In this document: positions 51,916 to 60,091 of the stretch, piece after piece
Layout: each line of letters starts with the position of its first letter
Numbering within the stretch: position 1 is the first letter of the stretch
Assembly: GCA_045561055.1 (NCBI GenBank)
Contig: JBJKYL010000017.1
Location: 124,001 to 188,000, forward strand
DNA length: 64,000 nucleotides
DNA from: SMWC01 sp045561055
GTDB taxonomy: Bacteria; Pseudomonadota; Gammaproteobacteria; Steroidobacterales; Rariloculaceae
Direction: 5' to 3'
The notes under the pieces: generated by a model
What the model saw: the letters and a program-made list of their open reading frames with translations, nothing else
What the model was told of the DNA's origin: nothing
Database searches by the model: none
Translations under genes and position numbers: made by a program

Positions 51916-54585
51916 ATGTCTGATGTGACGGTCACAGAGTTTGCTGCTGTTCTGGAAGTACCGGTTGACCGGTTGCTGGTGCAGCTTGATGAGGCCGGTA
52001 TAGATGTTTCTGGTGCTGAGGATACGATAACGGAAGAAGCTAAGCTCGAACTTCTAACGCACCTGAGAAGAGCGCATGGGCGAAAAGATCCTAGTGCATC
52101 CGCACCGAAGAAAATCGTCTTACAAAGAAAATCTCAGAGTGAGCTTCGACTCGCTGGTGCGCAGGGCCGCTCGCGTACAGTTAATGTCGAGGTAAGACGG
52201 AAGAGGACCTATATCAAGCGTGATGTGCTCGTGGAGTCTGCTCGTAAGGAACAGGAAGAGCTCGACGCGCAAAATCTAGCCGCAGCTGAAAAAGCATTGG
52301 CGATAGCGCGCGCTGAAGTCGAGCGCCAGGCCGCCGAAGAGAAGTTACAGAGCGATAAGGCCGACGGGAGTGAAGCTGAGACACTGAAGCAGGCTGAAGA
52401 AGATGCTCAGCGTCGGTTAGCCGCGGAAGAGACTGGGGCAGCCGCGGAAGAGACTGGAGCAGCCGCGGAAGAGACTGGGGCAGCCGCGGAAGAGACTGGA
52501 GCAGCCGCGGAAGAGACTGGGGCAGCCGCGGAAGAGACTGGAGCAGCCGCGGAAGAGACTGGATCAGCTCAGGAAGAGGTGTTGCCGGAGGTTAGGTCTA
52601 TTGCCGAACCAGCTACTAAGGAACGGGAAGTAGAGCCGGAATCGAAAAGACAGCATAAGCAGGGCTCGGCACGTAAGAAGAAGCAGAGTGATCGTGAGGA
52701 GAGTCAAACTCTGCATGTAGCCAAGGGTGCTGGTGCTCGGCGGCGAAAGAAAAAACTACGACGCAGATCAGTGCATGTGAATGTAGACAGTCAACATGGG
52801 TTCGAGAAACCGACAGAGCCAGTTGTTCGCGAAGTCGAAATCCCAAAGACTATATCTGTAAGTGATCTGGCCTTAAAAATGGCGATTAAATCGAATGAGG
52901 TCATCAAGGTGCTTATGAATATGGGGATGATGGTGACAATCAATCAGATTATCGACCAGGATACTGCAGTGGTGATTGTTGAGGAGCTGGGTCACAAAGC
53001 GCGTATCCAGAAGGAAACGGGAGTCGAAGATCAACTGTTGGAATCCATTGAGGCCGAAATAACAGATTCCGATGAAGTGTCACGGTCCCCGATTGTTACA
53101 GTAATGGGGCACGTCGACCATGGTAAGACATCTCTGTTGGATTACATCCGCACGACTCGTGTCGCTTCGGGTGAGGCGGGAGGTATTACGCAACATATTG
53201 GTGCTTACCACGTTGCTAACGACAAGGGTACGATAACGTTTCTCGATACGCCAGGCCATGCGGCTTTCACTGCTATGCGTGCTCGTGGCGCACAGGTTAC
53301 TGACATCGTTGTTCTTGTGGTGGCTGCGGATGATGGTGTTATGCCGCAGACCGTTGAGGCGATTGAGCACGCAAAGGCTGCTGGTGTTCCGTTGGTTGTC
53401 GCCGTGAACAAGATTGATCTTGAGAATGTTGATACGGAACGCGTTCGTAAGGAGTTGACCCAGCATGAAGTCATTCCTGAAGATTGGGGCGGTGAAACGC
53501 TGTTTGTGAATGTTTCTGCTAAGACCGGAGAGGGTATCGATCAGTTGTTGGAAACAATTTTGCTACAGGCGGAAGTTTTGGATCTGAAAGCAGTTGATAC
53601 TGGACCCGCAGCCGGTTTTGTACTCGAAGCTACGCTGGAAAGAGGTCGCGGTTCTGTAGCCACCGTGCTTGTTAATCGCGGAAAACTGAATGTGGGAGAT
53701 ACGCTTTTGGCCGGTCAGGAGTTCGGTCGCATTCGCGCCATGTTTGATGAGTCTGGCGCCTCTATCGAGAGCGCTCGACCTTCGTTTCCCGTTGTTGTTC
53801 TTGGACTGTCTGGTACGCCAATGGCGGGAGATGATGTGTTAGTCGTTGCCGATGAGCGCAACGCTCGCGAAGTTGCTCGACTTCGGCAAGTAAAAGAACG
53901 GGAGTTAAAACTGGCTCAGCAGCAATCTGCGAAGATAGATGATGTGTTTGGTCAGATTGCGGAGAGAGGTATTTCGAGGGTGCAACTTCTCGTTAAGGGT
54001 GATGTACAGGGTAGTTCAGAAGCTTTGAAGGACGCGTTCGAAAATATATCGACAGAAGAGGTAAAGGTGATTGTGATTTCGCATGGCGTCGGCGGTATCA
54101 CGGAATCAGATGTTCAACTCGCTGCCGCCTCTAAGGCGACAGTGATTGGATTTAACGTCCGTGCCGATTCTGCAGCACGAGAGGCGATCACTGAGACCGG
54201 TATAGACGTTCGATACTACAGTATCATTTACGAAGCTATCGATGACGTGAAAGTTGCTGCGAGTGGTTTGCTGAAACCGGAAATTAGAGAGCAGATTCTT
54301 GGGCTTGCCGAAGTTCGTGAAGTGTTCCGTTCGCCTAAATTCGGCAATGTAGCTGGCTGTATGGTGATCGACGGGCATGTTAAAGCGACTCGATCGATAC
54401 GCGTGTTACGCGAAAACGTTGTCATCTATGAGGGTGATTTAGAATCTCTCCGTCGTTTTAAAGATGATGTTGGAGAAGTTAGAGCTGGGACGGAATGTGG
54501 TATCGGAGTGAAAAACTACAACGATGTTAAGGTAGGCGACCAGATCGAGTGCTATCATCGAACAGAAGCTGCGCGAACTATTTGA
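51916..54585 (+). CDS. infB: Translation initiation factor IF-2
   Basis: 889 aa GTPase that places fMet-tRNA on the 30S subunit. N-domain (VTVTEFAAVLEVPVDRLLVQ), a charged linker with an alanine/glutamate repeat at 169-217, a second N-domain (TISVSDLALKMAIKSNEVIK), and the G domain: GHVDHGKTSLLDYIR, GGITQHIGAYHV, DTPGHAAF, NKID and SAKTGEG. The C-terminal domains are complete. Start behind GGAGAAT, 16 bases after nusA. Confidence 0.97.
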   Translation: MSDVTVTEFAAVLEVPVDRLLVQLDEAGIDVSGAEDTITEEAKLELLTHLRRAHGRKDPSASAPKKIVLQRKSQSELRLAGAQGRSRTVNVEVRRKRTYIKRDVLVESARKEQEELDAQNLAAAEKALAIARAEVERQAAEEKLQSDKADGSEAETLKQAEEDAQRRLAAEETGAAAEETGAAAEETGAAAEETGAAAEETGAAAEETGAAAEETGSAQEEVLPEVRSIAEPATKEREVEPESKRQHKQGSARKKKQSDREESQTLHVAKGAGARRRKKKLRRRSVHVNVDSQHGFEKPTEPVVREVEIPKTISVSDLALKMAIKSNEVIKVLMNMGMMVTINQIIDQDTAVVIVEELGHKARIQKETGVEDQLLESIEAEITDSDEVSRSPIVTVMGHVDHGKTSLLDYIRTTRVASGEAGGITQHIGAYHVANDKGTITFLDTPGHAAFTAMRARGAQVTDIVVLVVAADDGVMPQTVEAIEHAKAAGVPLVVAVNKIDLENVDTERVRKELTQHEVIPEDWGGETLFVNVSAKTGEGIDQLLETILLQAEVLDLKAVDTGPAAGFVLEATLERGRGSVATVLVNRGKLNVGDTLLAGQEFGRIRAMFDESGASIESARPSFPVVVLGLSGTPMAGDDVLVVADERNAREVARLRQVKERELKLAQQQSAKIDDVFGQIAERGISRVQLLVKGDVQGSSEALKDAFENISTEEVKVIVISHGVGGITESDVQLAAASKATVIGFNVRADSAAREAITETGIDVRYYSIIYEAIDDVKVAASGLLKPEIREQILGLAEVREVFRSPKFGNVAGCMVIDGHVKATRSIRVLRENVVIYEGDLESLRRFKDDVGEVRAGTECGIGVKNYNDVKVGDQIECYHRTEAARTI
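52420..52566 (+). repeat. Seven 21-bp in-frame repeats in infB, strictly alternating
   Basis: Seven tandem copies of GCCGCGGAAGAGACTGGRGC plus A encode AAEETGA. The R position reads G, A, G, A, G, A, A: the alternation implies growth by 42-bp dimers. The last unit also has GGATCA. They lie in the linker of IF2. Confidence 0.95.
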
Positions 54586-54588
54586 TTT

Positions 54589-54954
54589 ATGCCGCGGGGG
54601 TACCCAAGGAAATTAAGAGTTGCAGCTGAAATGCAACGAGTCCTGAACGCACTGCTATGCGGAGAGGTAAAAGATCCGCGGCTCGTGGGTGTAACAATTA
54701 GTGCAGTCGATCTGAGTAACGATATCAGTGTTGCAAAGGTCTTTTTTTCTGTACTCAATCCCGATGAGGACTCTGAGCTGGTCGCGGAAGGGCTCCGAAA
54801 GGCAGGCGGTTTTATGCGCTCCCGTCTTGGCGCTAAACTAAGTATGCGCCGCATCCCCGAGCTTCGCTTTTATTATGATGAAGGTGTGGGTAATGGGCTT
54901 AAGCTGAGGCGCTTGATAGACGAAGTTATATTAAAAGACCGGGATAGAAATTGA
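54589..54954 (+). CDS. rbfA: 30S ribosome-binding factor RbfA
   Basis: 121 aa, three bases after infB. Binds immature 30S subunits and aids 16S 5'-end processing and cold growth. RKLRVAAEMQRVLNALLCGE, VKDPRLVGVTISAVDLSNDI and SVAKVFFSVL are family motifs, with the KH-type fold end RRIPELRFYYDEGV. Confidence 0.95.
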   Translation: MPRGYPRKLRVAAEMQRVLNALLCGEVKDPRLVGVTISAVDLSNDISVAKVFFSVLNPDEDSELVAEGLRKAGGFMRSRLGAKLSMRRIPELRFYYDEGVGNGLKLRRLIDEVILKDRDRN

Positions 54955-54980
54955 TTGTTCGATACTGAAATGGTTTTTTG

Positions 54981-55910
54981 ATGACTAGTCAAAAAAGGAG
55001 TGGAAGAGAGATCCATGGGATCCTAGTTTTGGATAAGCCCAGTAATCAGACATCTAATCAAGTATTGCAGCAAGCGAAACGCATATTCAGCGCTGCTAAA
55101 GCAGGACACACTGGTAGCCTCGATCCACTGGCAACCGGTATGCTACCAATTTGTTTTGGTGTAGCAACTCGAGTTTCTTCCTATTTGCTTGATGCGACAA
55201 AGCGATACTCTGTAAAGGCGCTTTTGGGTCAAGCTACTGATACTGGTGATTCTCATGGGAAGGTGATCGCCAAAGCGGGTAGACTATCTATAAGCGAGCA
55301 GGAGATACGTAAGGTTCTTCAGCGGTTTCTAGGTAAATCGGAGCAGGTGCCACCAATGTATTCGGCGCTAAAGCACCAAGGGCGAAGGCTTTACGAGTTG
55401 GCGCGGCAAGGGATTGAGGTAGAGAGAGCGTCGCGTACTGTGCAAATTTTTGATCTTCAACTGGTGAAGTTTGATTGGCCAAATCTTGAATTTACGGTTT
55501 CCTGTTCTAAAGGTACTTATGTTCGGACGTTGGTTGAGGATATATCCCGATGCTTAGGTACCCTCGGTCATGTCGTTGGTTTGCGCAGGACGGTTGTCGA
55601 GCCTTTTTTTGAGTCCGATATGGTAAAGATCGAGACACTGCAAGCTTGCTATTCTGATGGTCCGGATAGCCTCGCTGGCCTCTTGCTACCTGTTGATAGC
55701 CCTTTATCGTCCTGGCCGAAACTAGTTGTCCAGAGCGAGTTTTGTAATCGGTTGACGAATGGTCGGGCAGTACCGGCATTGCCTGAATGGCCTAGAAGTT
55801 TTGTTCGTCTCTACGATCCAGAAGAGGTATTTTTCGGGATTGGTATAGTTGAGGCAGGAGGGAGCCTTGTGCCTAGGCGAATATTTCCAGGTCTAAGTGC
55901 ATGGTGCTGA
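54981..55910 (+). CDS. truB: tRNA pseudouridine(55) synthase TruB
   Basis: 309 aa from the ATG at 54981 (a TTG one codon earlier also opens the frame). Makes pseudouridine 55 in tRNA. HGILVLDKPSNQTSNQVLQQ and the catalytic motif AGHTGSLDPLATGMLPICFG with its Asp; DATKRYSVKALLGQATDTGD; SCSKGTYVRTLVEDISRCLG. C-terminal PUA-like part present. Follows rbfA as usual. Confidence 0.96.
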   Translation: MTSQKRSGREIHGILVLDKPSNQTSNQVLQQAKRIFSAAKAGHTGSLDPLATGMLPICFGVATRVSSYLLDATKRYSVKALLGQATDTGDSHGKVIAKAGRLSISEQEIRKVLQRFLGKSEQVPPMYSALKHQGRRLYELARQGIEVERASRTVQIFDLQLVKFDWPNLEFTVSCSKGTYVRTLVEDISRCLGTLGHVVGLRRTVVEPFFESDMVKIETLQACYSDGPDSLAGLLLPVDSPLSSWPKLVVQSEFCNRLTNGRAVPALPEWPRSFVRLYDPEEVFFGIGIVEAGGSLVPRRIFPGLSAWC

Positions 55911-55996
55911 AGGGATTGTACGAGTACAATACTTCGCTTTTCAGAATGGATATGAGTAGACATGATTTGTCGTAGAGGTACTTTGGAGCGGGAAAA

Positions 55997-56266
55997 ATGG
56001 CATTAAACTCCGAGCAAAAATCCGGTATTGTTGCGGATTATCAGCGTAGTTCATCAGACACGGGTTCGGCTGAGGTGCAGGTCGCCTTGCTATCGGCGAG
56101 AATTAACGACCTTTCGGCGCATTTTGCTGGTCACAAGAAAGACAATCACTCGCGGCGAGGGCTGCTCCGTATGATTAATAAGCGTCGCAAACTTTTAGAT
56201 TATCTTAAATCTATTGATCATGGTCGTTATAAAGAATTGATAAAGCGCCTCGGGCTGCGACGTTGA
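55997..56266 (+). CDS. rpsO: 30S ribosomal protein S15
   Basis: 89 aa, the standard length. SSDTGSAEVQVALLSARIND, LSAHFAGHKKDNHSRRGLLR and MINKRRKLLDYLKSIDHGRY are near-canonical. GGAGCGGG precedes the ATG. An inverted repeat ATTGTA-CGAG-TACAAT directly after the truB stop (55915-55930) may mark the intergenic boundary or a regulatory element. Confidence 0.97.
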   Translation: MALNSEQKSGIVADYQRSSSDTGSAEVQVALLSARINDLSAHFAGHKKDNHSRRGLLRMINKRRKLLDYLKSIDHGRYKELIKRLGLRR

Positions 56267-56284
56267 TTTTCATCTTGGTTTTTT

Positions 56285-56304
56285 AGAGCCGGTTTACCGG
56301 TTCT
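56285..56304 (+). terminator. Hairpin between rpsO and pnp
   Basis: AGAGCCGG and CCGGTTCT pair over eight positions (one G-T) around TTTA. The following T content is weak, so partial termination or an RNase III processing site, as known between rpsO and pnp in E. coli, is more likely than a strong stop. Confidence 0.5.
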
Positions 56305-56384
56305 GTTCGGTTTTATATATGAGAAGTAGCTAGCTATAGCAATATTATATTGTTGTTCTTTGTAAATTGTAGGGAAGAGAAAAA

Positions 56385-58469
56385 GTGAAAGTTATAAAAA
56401 CATTTATGTATGGTAATCAAGAGGTCAGCCTTGAAACTGGAGAAGTTGCTAGGCAGGCGGATGGTGCTGTTGTCGTTAGCATGGGAGATACGGTAGTGCT
56501 CGTAACCGCTGTCGGAGAGAAGGGCCAAGGGCAGAGTAGAGCTTTCTTTCCTCTAACCGTCAATTACCAGGAAAAAACCTATGCGGCTGGGAAAATTCCA
56601 GGAGGTTTTTTTAAACGCGAGGGGCGTCCGACGGAAAAAGAAACCTTGACTTCCAGGTTGATCGACAGGCCGATTCGCCCGCTCTTCCCCAAAGGTTACC
56701 GGAACGAAATTCAGATTATTGCAACGGTCATGTCGTTAGATACGGAGATCGACCCTGATATTCCAGCATTGATCGGTGCGTCGGCGGCGCTAGCGATCTC
56801 CGGGTTACCGTTTCAGGGGCCTATCGCCGCGGCGCGGGTAGGCTATCTAGATGGCGAGTATTTATTGAATCCGACTATGACTGGAAGGGAAACCTCGGAG
56901 CTCGACCTGGTTGTTGCTGGAACGGAGAAGGCTGTATTAATGGTCGAGTCAGAGGCGATGATTCTCTCCGAAGACATCATGCTCGGTGCCGTAATGTACG
57001 GTCATAAGGAGATGCAGCAGGCGATTACCGCGATTAATGAGCTTGCTGCTGAAGTGGGTAAGAGCCCTGTCCTTTGGGAGCCGCCGCAAAAAGACGAAGG
57101 TTTAGCGAAGTCCGTTGAGTCGTTAGTTGGTGAGCAACTTACAGTTGCTTACAGTATTGCTGAGAAACAGGCTCGATATAATGCGCTAGGGGAAGTTAAG
57201 GAACAACTGGTGGATGGCTTGGCGGTTGGAGAAGCAGCTCAGTGGACAGAAGATGAGGTCAAGGGGGAATACGAGAAACTTGAGAAGGAGACAGTTCGAA
57301 ATCGAATTCTTTCCGGTGAGGCGAGAATAGATGGGCGGGATCCCATTACGGTCCGCTCGATCGATGTGCAAGTAGGTGTTCTACCGAGAGCGCATGGTTC
57401 GGCTTTATTCACACGAGGTGAGACGCAGGCGATTGTAGCGACTACATTGGGTACAGGTCGGGACGCTCAGATCATAGACGCTCTGGAAGGTGAACGTAAG
57501 GATTACTTTATGTTGCATTACAACTTTCCGCCGTATTGTGTTGGAGAAACGGGCTTTATGAGTGGTCCGAAGCGGCGAGAAATTGGTCATGGGCGCCTCG
57601 CGCGTCGTGGAATGGGGGCGGTACTACCTGACTTTGAAGCTTTTCCGTATGTGGTGCGCGTGGTTTCCGAAATTACTGAGTCTAATGGCTCGAGTTCTAT
57701 GGCTAGTGTTTGTGGTACGAGCCTATCCCTCATGGACGCTGGTGTGCCGATCGCCGGTCCAGTTGCGGGTGTGGCTATGGGGCTGATTAAGGACGGTGAT
57801 AGGCATGTTGTGCTAACCGATATTCTTGGCGACGAGGATCATCTTGGCGATATGGATTTTAAGGTTACTGGGACAGAAGAGGGTATTACCGCATTACAGA
57901 TGGACATAAAAATCGACGGTATTACGAGTGACATCATGTCTGCCGCTCTCGCGCAAGCACGCGATGGCCGATTACATATTCTAGGCGAGATGAACAAAGT
58001 CCTGAGCTCGGCGCGAGAAAAAATGTCGGATTGGGCACCTAGTATTATTACGCTGAAAATTGATCCCGAGAAGATTCGGGATGTAATTGGTAAGGGTGGA
58101 GCGGTCATTCGTGGTCTTACCGAGGAGACCGGTGCGACAATCGATATAGAAAATGACGGGACTGTGCGCATTGCTTCAGTCGACGGATCCTCAGGGCGAG
58201 AGGCTCAGAAGCGAATAGAGTTAATTACTGCTGAGGTTGAGGTTGGTCAAATTTACGAGGGTAAAGTCGTTCGGCTTATGGATTTCGGCGCCTTCGTTTC
58301 AATCCTGCCAGGAAAAGATGGTTTGGTTCATATCTCGCAGATTTCAGAAGAACGAGTGGAAAAAGTTAGTGACAAGCTTGCGGAGGGAGATATAGTTCGT
58401 GTGAAAGTCCTCGAGGTAGACAGGCAAGGACGCGTGCGACTTACTATGCGAGATGTGGAGGCCGAATAA
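56385..58469 (+). CDS. pnp: Polyribonucleotide nucleotidyltransferase (PNPase)
   Basis: 694 aa, GTG start behind AGGGAAGAG. 3'-5' phosphorolytic exoribonuclease of the degradosome. First RNase PH domain (YAAGKIPGGFFKREGRPTEK, SRLIDRPIRPLFPKGYRNEI), second domain (PRAHGSALFTRGETQAIVAT, GKRREIGHGRLARR-type SGPKRREIGHGRLARRGMG), KH (IRDVIGKGGAVIRGLTEETG) and C-terminal S1 (VVRLMDFGAFVSILPGKDGL). Complete. Confidence 0.97.
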   Translation: MKVIKTFMYGNQEVSLETGEVARQADGAVVVSMGDTVVLVTAVGEKGQGQSRAFFPLTVNYQEKTYAAGKIPGGFFKREGRPTEKETLTSRLIDRPIRPLFPKGYRNEIQIIATVMSLDTEIDPDIPALIGASAALAISGLPFQGPIAAARVGYLDGEYLLNPTMTGRETSELDLVVAGTEKAVLMVESEAMILSEDIMLGAVMYGHKEMQQAITAINELAAEVGKSPVLWEPPQKDEGLAKSVESLVGEQLTVAYSIAEKQARYNALGEVKEQLVDGLAVGEAAQWTEDEVKGEYEKLEKETVRNRILSGEARIDGRDPITVRSIDVQVGVLPRAHGSALFTRGETQAIVATTLGTGRDAQIIDALEGERKDYFMLHYNFPPYCVGETGFMSGPKRREIGHGRLARRGMGAVLPDFEAFPYVVRVVSEITESNGSSSMASVCGTSLSLMDAGVPIAGPVAGVAMGLIKDGDRHVVLTDILGDEDHLGDMDFKVTGTEEGITALQMDIKIDGITSDIMSAALAQARDGRLHILGEMNKVLSSAREKMSDWAPSIITLKIDPEKIRDVIGKGGAVIRGLTEETGATIDIENDGTVRIASVDGSSGREAQKRIELITAEVEVGQIYEGKVVRLMDFGAFVSILPGKDGLVHISQISEERVEKVSDKLAEGDIVRVKVLEVDRQGRVRLTMRDVEAE

Positions 58470-58504
58470 AGGCGAAATTTAGTCCTCCCTACAAAACGAG
58501 GAAT

Positions 58505-58536
58505 AAAAAAAAGCCCCCGAAAAAGGGGGCTTTTAA
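58505..58536. terminator. Bidirectional rho-independent terminator after pnp
   Basis: Stem GCCCCC/GGGGGC with loop GAAAAA. On the plus strand it is followed by TTTT; on the minus strand by eight T residues, so it is stronger for minus-strand transcripts (candidate small RNA and possibly phaR). Confidence 0.88.
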
Positions 58537-58589
58537 GAACCGGTCGTTGCCGACCGGCGCAAGGCGTTGGGGGAGTAACGCTCTTGCTG
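58505..58589 (-). ncRNA. Candidate small RNA with own promoter and terminator
   Basis: On the minus strand between phaR and pnp a promoter-like pair is followed by about 85 bases that fold into: a hairpin GCAAG-A-GCGTT / AACGC-CTTGC with loop ACTCCCCC (58587-58559), a perfect hairpin CCGGTCG/CGACCGG with a GNRA loop GCAA (58557-58540), and the terminator with eight T residues. The GNRA loop exists only on this strand, which sets the direction. No open frame fills it. It does not match 4.5S, 6S or another RNA I know. Not proven transcribed. Confidence 0.5.
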
Positions 58590-58595
58590 CGGTGC

Positions 58596-58625
58596 AGCAT
58601 AACATTTTTCTGGCTGGATTGTCAA
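58596..58625 (-). promoter_or_regulatory. Sigma70-like promoter of the candidate small RNA
   Basis: On the minus strand TTGACA (58625-58620) is a perfect -35 box; 18 bases later TATGCT (58601-58596) is a -10 box with the extended TG-N element directly before it. Predicted start near 58589. Confidence 0.55.
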
Positions 58626-58676
58626 TACAAAAAGTTTGTAGCGTAGTGGTATTTCTCAAACAATTTTTTCCATTTT

Positions 58677-59054
58677 CTAGCCCGATTTTTTTTTTCGGTG
58701 CATATCCGGTTTTGTGACAGTGGTGGGAGAGAATTCTGCTTGCTGATCTAGTAACTGTGATAGGTTTTGTTCGAGGTGTTTGCGAACCATCTCCTGCGTG
58801 TCGCCATCGTAGGATTTGATGACGCCAGTGAGAAATTTCTCACTCATGACAGACGCGCCGCCTTCTTCTTGCTCAGCAATGACGTGTAGCAAGATGCTAC
58901 GGGTAATGTTTTCGCCCGACGTTTTATCGATTACTCGGAATTGTTCTCCCTCGACAACTAGTTGCTGAATATCGCTCAGCGTTATGTAACGGCTTTCTAC
59001 GGTGTCGTAAAGTCGCCGGTTAGGATATTTGTTTATTATCCGAGTGCCCTTCAT
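58677..59054 (-). CDS. phaR: PhaR-type polyhydroxyalkanoate regulator
   Basis: 125 aa. The N-terminal PHB/PHA accumulation domain is clear: RIINKYPNRRLYDTVESRYI, TLSDIQQLVVEGEQFRVIDK, TSGENITRSILLHVIAEQEE; then a short PHB_acc-like helix region (FLTGVIKSYDGDTQEMVRKH) and a basic tail HRKKKSG. Shorter than the usual 150-200 aa. PhaR represses phasin and PHA genes and binds PHA granules. No pha genes are in the window. Confidence 0.85.
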   Translation of the reverse strand: MKGTRIINKYPNRRLYDTVESRYITLSDIQQLVVEGEQFRVIDKTSGENITRSILLHVIAEQEEGGASVMSEKFLTGVIKSYDGDTQEMVRKHLEQNLSQLLDQQAEFSPTTVTKPDMHRKKKSG

Positions 59055-59147
59055 CCGAGCTCAATGCTCCCATATCAGCTTATTAAGAGACCTACCATTA
59101 CTAAGCCTTATTAAAATACTATTTAACTTTAGTATATTACTAGCATT

Positions 59148-60047
59148 TCAACCATTGTCGGTGCTTTCTAGTAATTTGGCTTTCCCCCTTAGTAAGGCTG
59201 GATTCCAGATTTTACTTGCCCAGGCCCAAAGGTGGTAAGGATTTCGACCACATAGTGATTTAGGGGGATCTGCCCCCAGATATCGCAAAATCTCGGGTGC
59301 TAATCTTCGCGCATCCTCCGGCAGTACCGCCTTTGCACCAGTTCGTTTAGACAGCTTTTGCTTGGCTGTGTTGACAACTACCGGGAAGTGAGCATATTTC
59401 GGTATCGGCAAACCTAGCGTTTGTTGCAGATGAATATGCAGCCCGGTTGTCGCGAGGAGATCATAACCACGGGCAATGTGGGTGATGCCTTGGCGCGCAT
59501 CATCTAACACAACAGCAAGATGGTAGGCTGGAAGCCCGTCATTTCGAAATATTACATAATCCCCGGTAGTGGCGTCGATGTTGTATCGACATGTTCCTTG
59601 CAGTTCGTCTTGGAAACTTCCAAGAGCTTGGTTTGCGCGGACCCGAACTGCAGTGGGTTGTTCGTGAATGGTGCGTGTCCGGCAGGTGCCTGGGTAGCGG
59701 TACCCAACCGGAGTAACGCGTCCTGCGTGACGAATGTCTTGCCGAGAACAGCTACAACGGTATGCTTGCCCGCTAGCTAATAGCTTGTTTGCAATCTCCA
59801 GATAATTTTCAAAGTGCCTACTCTGGAAAAGTATGTCTTGATCTGAATGCAGCTCGAAAGCAGCCAAGGTCTCGAGTATTTGACGGGATGCTTGCGGGGC
59901 TTCCCGAGGCGGATCGATATCCTCGATACGTATCAGCCACTGTCCTCCAGCAATGCGGGCATGGAGATAGCTTGCAACTGCAGCGACTAGAGAACCTAGA
60001 TGAAGTGGGCCACTAGGTGATGGTGCGAAGCGGCCAATATATCCCAT
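59148..60047 (-). CDS. gluQ: Glutamyl-Q tRNA(Asp) synthetase
   Basis: 299 aa. Truncated GluRS paralogue that charges queuosine 34 of tRNA-Asp with glutamate. HIGH-type motif RFAPSPSGPLHLGSLVAAVA, IRIEDIDPPREAP, zinc region YRCSCSRQDI ... YRYPGTCR, GDYVIFRNDGLPAYHLAVVL, DDARQGITHIARGYDLL, and KLSKRTGAKAV. It lacks the anticodon-binding domain, as expected. Next to dksA, the common gammaproteobacterial pair. It works with queuosine, consistent with queF nearby. Confidence 0.95.
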   Translation of the reverse strand: MGYIGRFAPSPSGPLHLGSLVAAVASYLHARIAGGQWLIRIEDIDPPREAPQASRQILETLAAFELHSDQDILFQSRHFENYLEIANKLLASGQAYRCSCSRQDIRHAGRVTPVGYRYPGTCRTRTIHEQPTAVRVRANQALGSFQDELQGTCRYNIDATTGDYVIFRNDGLPAYHLAVVLDDARQGITHIARGYDLLATTGLHIHLQQTLGLPIPKYAHFPVVVNTAKQKLSKRTGAKAVLPEDARRLAPEILRYLGADPPKSLCGRNPYHLWAWASKIWNPALLRGKAKLLESTDNG

Positions 60048-60091
60048 GAGCTTTATTCTAGTCGGCCCGAGGAATCGGAGTACTGGATTGT

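Noticed and set aside
52420..52566. Possible CRISPR-like repeats
   Set aside because: The repeats are contiguous 21-bp coding units in infB without spacers; the same applies to the 90-bp units in dksA.
58540..58560. 4.5S/SRP or 6S RNA as identity of the structured region
   Set aside because: The SRP tetraloop and symmetric loop sequences and the 6S open-bubble fold are absent; left as an unassigned candidate RNA.
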